The position numbers and the translations under genes are program-made. Source: Oscarella lobularis (taxonomy: Eukaryota; Porifera; Homoscleromorpha; Homosclerophorida; Oscarellidae). Taken from it: a stretch of DNA of 64,000 bases. The notes below the pieces were generated by a model. It did no database searches. It was not told where the DNA came from and saw nothing but the letters and a program-made list of their open reading frames with translations. This document shows positions 60,729 to 64,000 of the stretch, in pieces. The stretch lies in the NCBI RefSeq assembly GCF_947507565.1, contig NC_089186.1:1426001-1490000 (forward strand). The letters are read 5' to 3'. Numbering within the stretch: the first letter of the stretch is position 1; every line of letters begins with the position of its first letter.

Positions 60729-62478
60729 TTACGCATTGTACGCTTTTTGAAGCACCTCGTACGCTGACTGAGACACTTCCAAAGCATCACCCACACTTCC
60801 CGTAACTGATTCGCTATTCTCTTTGGTAACCAACAGCGCGTCGTCAGGCTGAGAGAGACGATTGGCTATTGCGTTGAAAGTGGGTCGTTTGTGATGATCA
60901 GGATTCCTGAGAACGTGATCGTTATTAATCGATTATTTAATAATGTTTACCAGCACTCAATCATGAGTTCATATATAGCGTAAGAACAGCCTGGAGGTGG
61001 AGGAAGACGATAGCCAGTTTCCAGTAGGTCAATAACGGCATTGTTCTTTTCTTGGCCGTAAGGACGTTTCCCAACAGTCCAGATTTCATAAAGAACGATA
61101 CCGTAACTCCAGACATCACTTGACGTCGAATACTTTCGAAAGCTGATTGCCTACAAAAACTTTTCCACTGGCCTGAGGAACGTAGTGACCCCGTTTACCT
61201 CAGGCGCGGTCCATCTGATGGGGATTTGTCCCCCTTTCGTGACGTAGTAACTGCCGTCGGACAAATCTCTTGATAAGCCAAAATCAGCAATCTAGCGAAC
61301 GAAACGAAAACGATGGCGTTCAGGAAATTGAGCAAACCTTGCAAACTAATTTTTCATCAAGTAGAACGTTACGAGCCGCCAGGTCCTTAATAAACACCAA
61401 TTTTGCAAACAGGCAAAACGTTAGAGACCTCCTATTATACCCTGTGAACAAAACATCGTTTTGCCAAGTATTCCATTCCGGCTGCTATGTCGCGAGCCAT
61501 CTGCAGAAATTGAGCAGGCAGATCCAAAGGCAACGTGTCCTCGTTTCTAGAACAATAGAAAGTTATACTTCTAGTTCGCGTAAATTGACAGATATACTTA
61601 CGCGATTGACTGCAAGTACTGCTTCAAATCACCCTTCGGCAAAATTTCCAAGACAACCATCAACTGCAATGAACAATGAACATGTACCGTATAGCAGTGG
61701 AACTCGCTGTGCGCTTCTACTCTACCGGTTTTCCAGTGAGAACGACTCCGTACATTACAAGGACATTTCGGTGGCTAAACTGGCCCATAATTGCAGCCTC
61801 TTGAAGAAACTTAACCTTGTTCTCCTTCGACTCTGACTTCAACGTTTTCACAGCCACCACAATAGGCGATTTAGAATCCTTTTTATAAGAATTAGGAAGA
61901 CACGCAGATAAATATCGTTCTGAATAAACCTTAGTCGTCCAGATGCCTTTCTCAACCGTTCCAAACTGACTAAGATAAAAAATGAGTGTAGAGCCAAGGT
62001 AACAGTGACTAACATATACTCTTTACCCAGTTCCTAGTACTTCTTCCAGTTGAATTGAAGACCTTTCCAAGACGCGGAATTTAGCAGCATTCAACTGATC
62101 ATACAATTTCTCTTCCGTTTTTGCCGGCTCCCAGTATACGCTTTCTTTTGCTTCATTGATTGGCTAAGAAATGACGAAAGAAATTATAAAAAAATACGGA
62201 ACAATTTGATCACACTTTATCCTGAGAAATGGCTTGTGACTGGGCTAAAGAGACAGGTACTTCGTACTGACCATCGTCCTGAATACTAGGATTCTGGCAA
62301 ATCTGAGCGGTTTCTGCAGTTTTTGCTTTAGAGTCAACCGGTTCACAATAGTCGGTAGACGGCTTGGACAACCTTTGAAAGGCGGAAGAATCGCGGTATT
62401 CATCTGACGGATAATTTCTATCGTCGTCGGGCGAGACAACAGCATAGATCGGTGAGGGCATTGTGGAAAGCTCCATAG
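60729..62478 (-). CDS. R11 juxtamembrane and Eph-like tyrosine kinase exons
   Basis: Juxtamembrane 62478-62216 ([25 protein letters not shown]), linker from 62163 ([13 protein letters not shown]), then the same exon series as R8: QFGTV loop, VAVKTLK, DLAARN, DFGLSRD, last exon 60906-60729, stop TAA. Its juxtamembrane donor is a normal GT (AAA/GTGTGA), whereas R2, R3, R5 and R8 use GC there. Kinase exons and introns below about 61840 are almost identical to R8. Confidence 0.87.
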
Positions 62479-64000
62479 CTACACAAGATGCCTAACTCAG
62501 AAAAGAGAACGGCGAAAAGTATCAGCCTACCTTGGTCTTTCAAATTGTAGCCACCGGACTTTCTTTTACCTCGACACGCAAACACGACGACGACGACAGC
62601 AATGGCAAGGACAAGCACTCCTATACCCACTCCTACTCCAACGTACAAACCACTACGGTCAGTCTTTCTTCCTGGCATTGGTGTCACACTGCTGGTTGGG
62701 ATTCGGTTAGAAGGTGAAGAAGTCACGGATGGCGTTGGGGACAGGCTGCTGGTTGACTGCGAAGCTGCCTGGCCTGTTGGCAAAGTGGAATCTGACGATT
62801 GCAATGCTGGGGAAACATCAGAAGTTGGCAACGACGACTGATTAATTGGCGTAGTCAACCTCGTGGGAGCAACAGTGCCAGATAAGACGGTAGCTGAAGA
62901 AGCAGCATTCGAAGCCATAGTTGTGGCAACGACCATCGCAGTCTTAGACGAAACAGGAGTCCCGGTAAAGAAAGTCGTTGTTGGAGAAACTATAGTGGCA
63001 GCAGCAGATTTAAGATTGATAGGCGAAGCCTCAGTTGTATAGACGGCAGACGAAGCTGCACGAAACATTGTCCCTGCAGCGGACGTACTTGCAGTCGTAG
63101 ATGAAACGATAGCTGCAGCAACTGTACCAAGTGTCAAAGTTGCAGACGGTGTAAGTGAAGGAGGACAGGTGCCGTTTCTCTCACCAGTAGGCGGAGAAGA
63201 CAATGGGGGTTGAGATGAGAAATTTGACGGCTCTAAATACATAAAAACGTCTGAGTTTCTTCCTGATTGATAATTGCTAAGCTGCTCACTTGGACAAAGG
63301 CAATACGACCACTCTTCCATAGTTCCATTGCCATTATTCTTCGTCGAGCACCACGGAATGCCTTTATCAAAAGAGGTGCACTCAAAAAACTTTTTTCCAT
63401 TGTAGGAGAATGGAAAAAGGCATTCGGTGTGGCCAGCATCTGATTTTACGTCACATACATACGTTACGGATGGAAAATCTACAAAAACATATTTTAATTA
63501 ATGTGCATACAAGGTTAGAATGGTAGACTATTACGATACCGCTTATGCACGTGTTGACAGAACAATTCACGGTTTCGTTAGCTGAACGATAACACCACGG
63601 CTTTGATCTTGTTTCAGGATCAGGATTTCGACAGTAGCTGTGATTGCCAAGTCCGGCTTCGGCGTATTGAGACACGGGAAACGTCTTAAATTCATTCCAC
63701 GACAAGCAATTGCTATCCGTACTTGATCCTCGATACCCGTACCCATTGTCCACAGTGCTGTAACAATTCACGTCTAAAGAACTCAGGAAATCGATATTAC
63801 AGCATAGAGCTACTGTACAGACAGTGGACCTACCCTCACACAGGTCTATATCACAGTAACTCCAACTTTCGCTCGTGCCGTTTGTGTAGCACCACGGCAT
63901 CGCTCGATTTATAGGATTACGACAATACGAATGATTGCCCAAACCCACTTCCGGATACAACTCAACCAAATTTGAGTACGTGCTCAGCTCTGACCAGTTG
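60729..64000 (-). CDS. R11: receptor tyrosine kinase, 5' part outside the window
   Basis: Visible exons: part of kringle 1 (64000-63834, PWCYTNG), kringle 2 (about 63774-63540), FN2 (about 63478-63288), stalk and membrane helix 63232-62531 ([24 protein letters not shown], then CRGKRKS), juxtamembrane 62478-62216 and the kinase exons. Lectin, LamG and FN3 exons must lie beyond the window. The stalk sequence differs from all other copies, while kringle 2 and FN2 resemble R7 and R10. All visible exons are open. Confidence 0.86.

Overview
The window is eukaryotic genomic DNA. Every gene I can support lies on the minus strand and is split by very short introns (mostly about 50-60 bp) with GT-AG, and a few GC-AG, borders. 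The extracellular modules (SUEL-type galactose-binding lectin, fibronectin III, laminin G, kringle, fibronectin II) joined to a membrane segment and a tyrosine kinase are typical of animals. Compact genes with tiny introns fit an early-branching animal, most simply a sponge. The species is an inference I cannot prove from sequence.

The window is essentially one tandem array of eleven paralogous type-I membrane receptors, called R1-R11 here from low to high coordinate. Transcription runs from high to low coordinate. Nine genes are complete; R1 lacks its 3' end and R11 lacks its 5' end. The shared plan is: signal peptide exon, small exon, SUEL lectin (2 exons), one large exon with the first half of an FN3 fold plus two laminin-G domains, an exon completing that FN3, a second FN3, one or two kringles, an FN2 domain, a Ser/Thr/Ala-rich mucin-like stalk, and a transmembrane helix. 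Two kinds of cytoplasmic end follow. R2, R3, R5, R8 and R11 carry a tyrosine-rich juxtamembrane exon and a complete tyrosine kinase domain with strongly Eph-like motifs. R4, R6, R7, R9 and R10 have no kinase but a tail of about 110 residues with an NPxY motif and paired YxxL motifs. In R4, R6 and R9 the pair fits an ITAM-like spacing.

Near-identical ectodomains occur with different outputs: R2 (kinase) and R4 (tail), and R8 (kinase) and R9 (tail). The array therefore looks like a paired-receptor system in which ectodomains and signalling ends are recombined, with crossovers in the low-complexity stalk exon. Recent duplications are plain: 7.4-12.8 kb matches 19.6-25.0 kb, and R7 plus the R8 kinase half matches R10 plus the R11 kinase half. 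R4 has a nonsense codon in its FN2 domain and R7 a one-base frameshift in its FN3 exon.

Spaces between genes are of two kinds. Downstream of each kinase gene there are only 333-350 bp before the next start codon. Downstream of each kinase-less gene there are 1-2.2 kb holding decayed receptor exons and, in two places, fragments of an acyl-CoA-ligase-like pseudogene. A conserved TACGGGAGC-like element lies 65-108 bp upstream of every start codon in the window. I saw no tRNA, rRNA, CRISPR or recognisable transposon.
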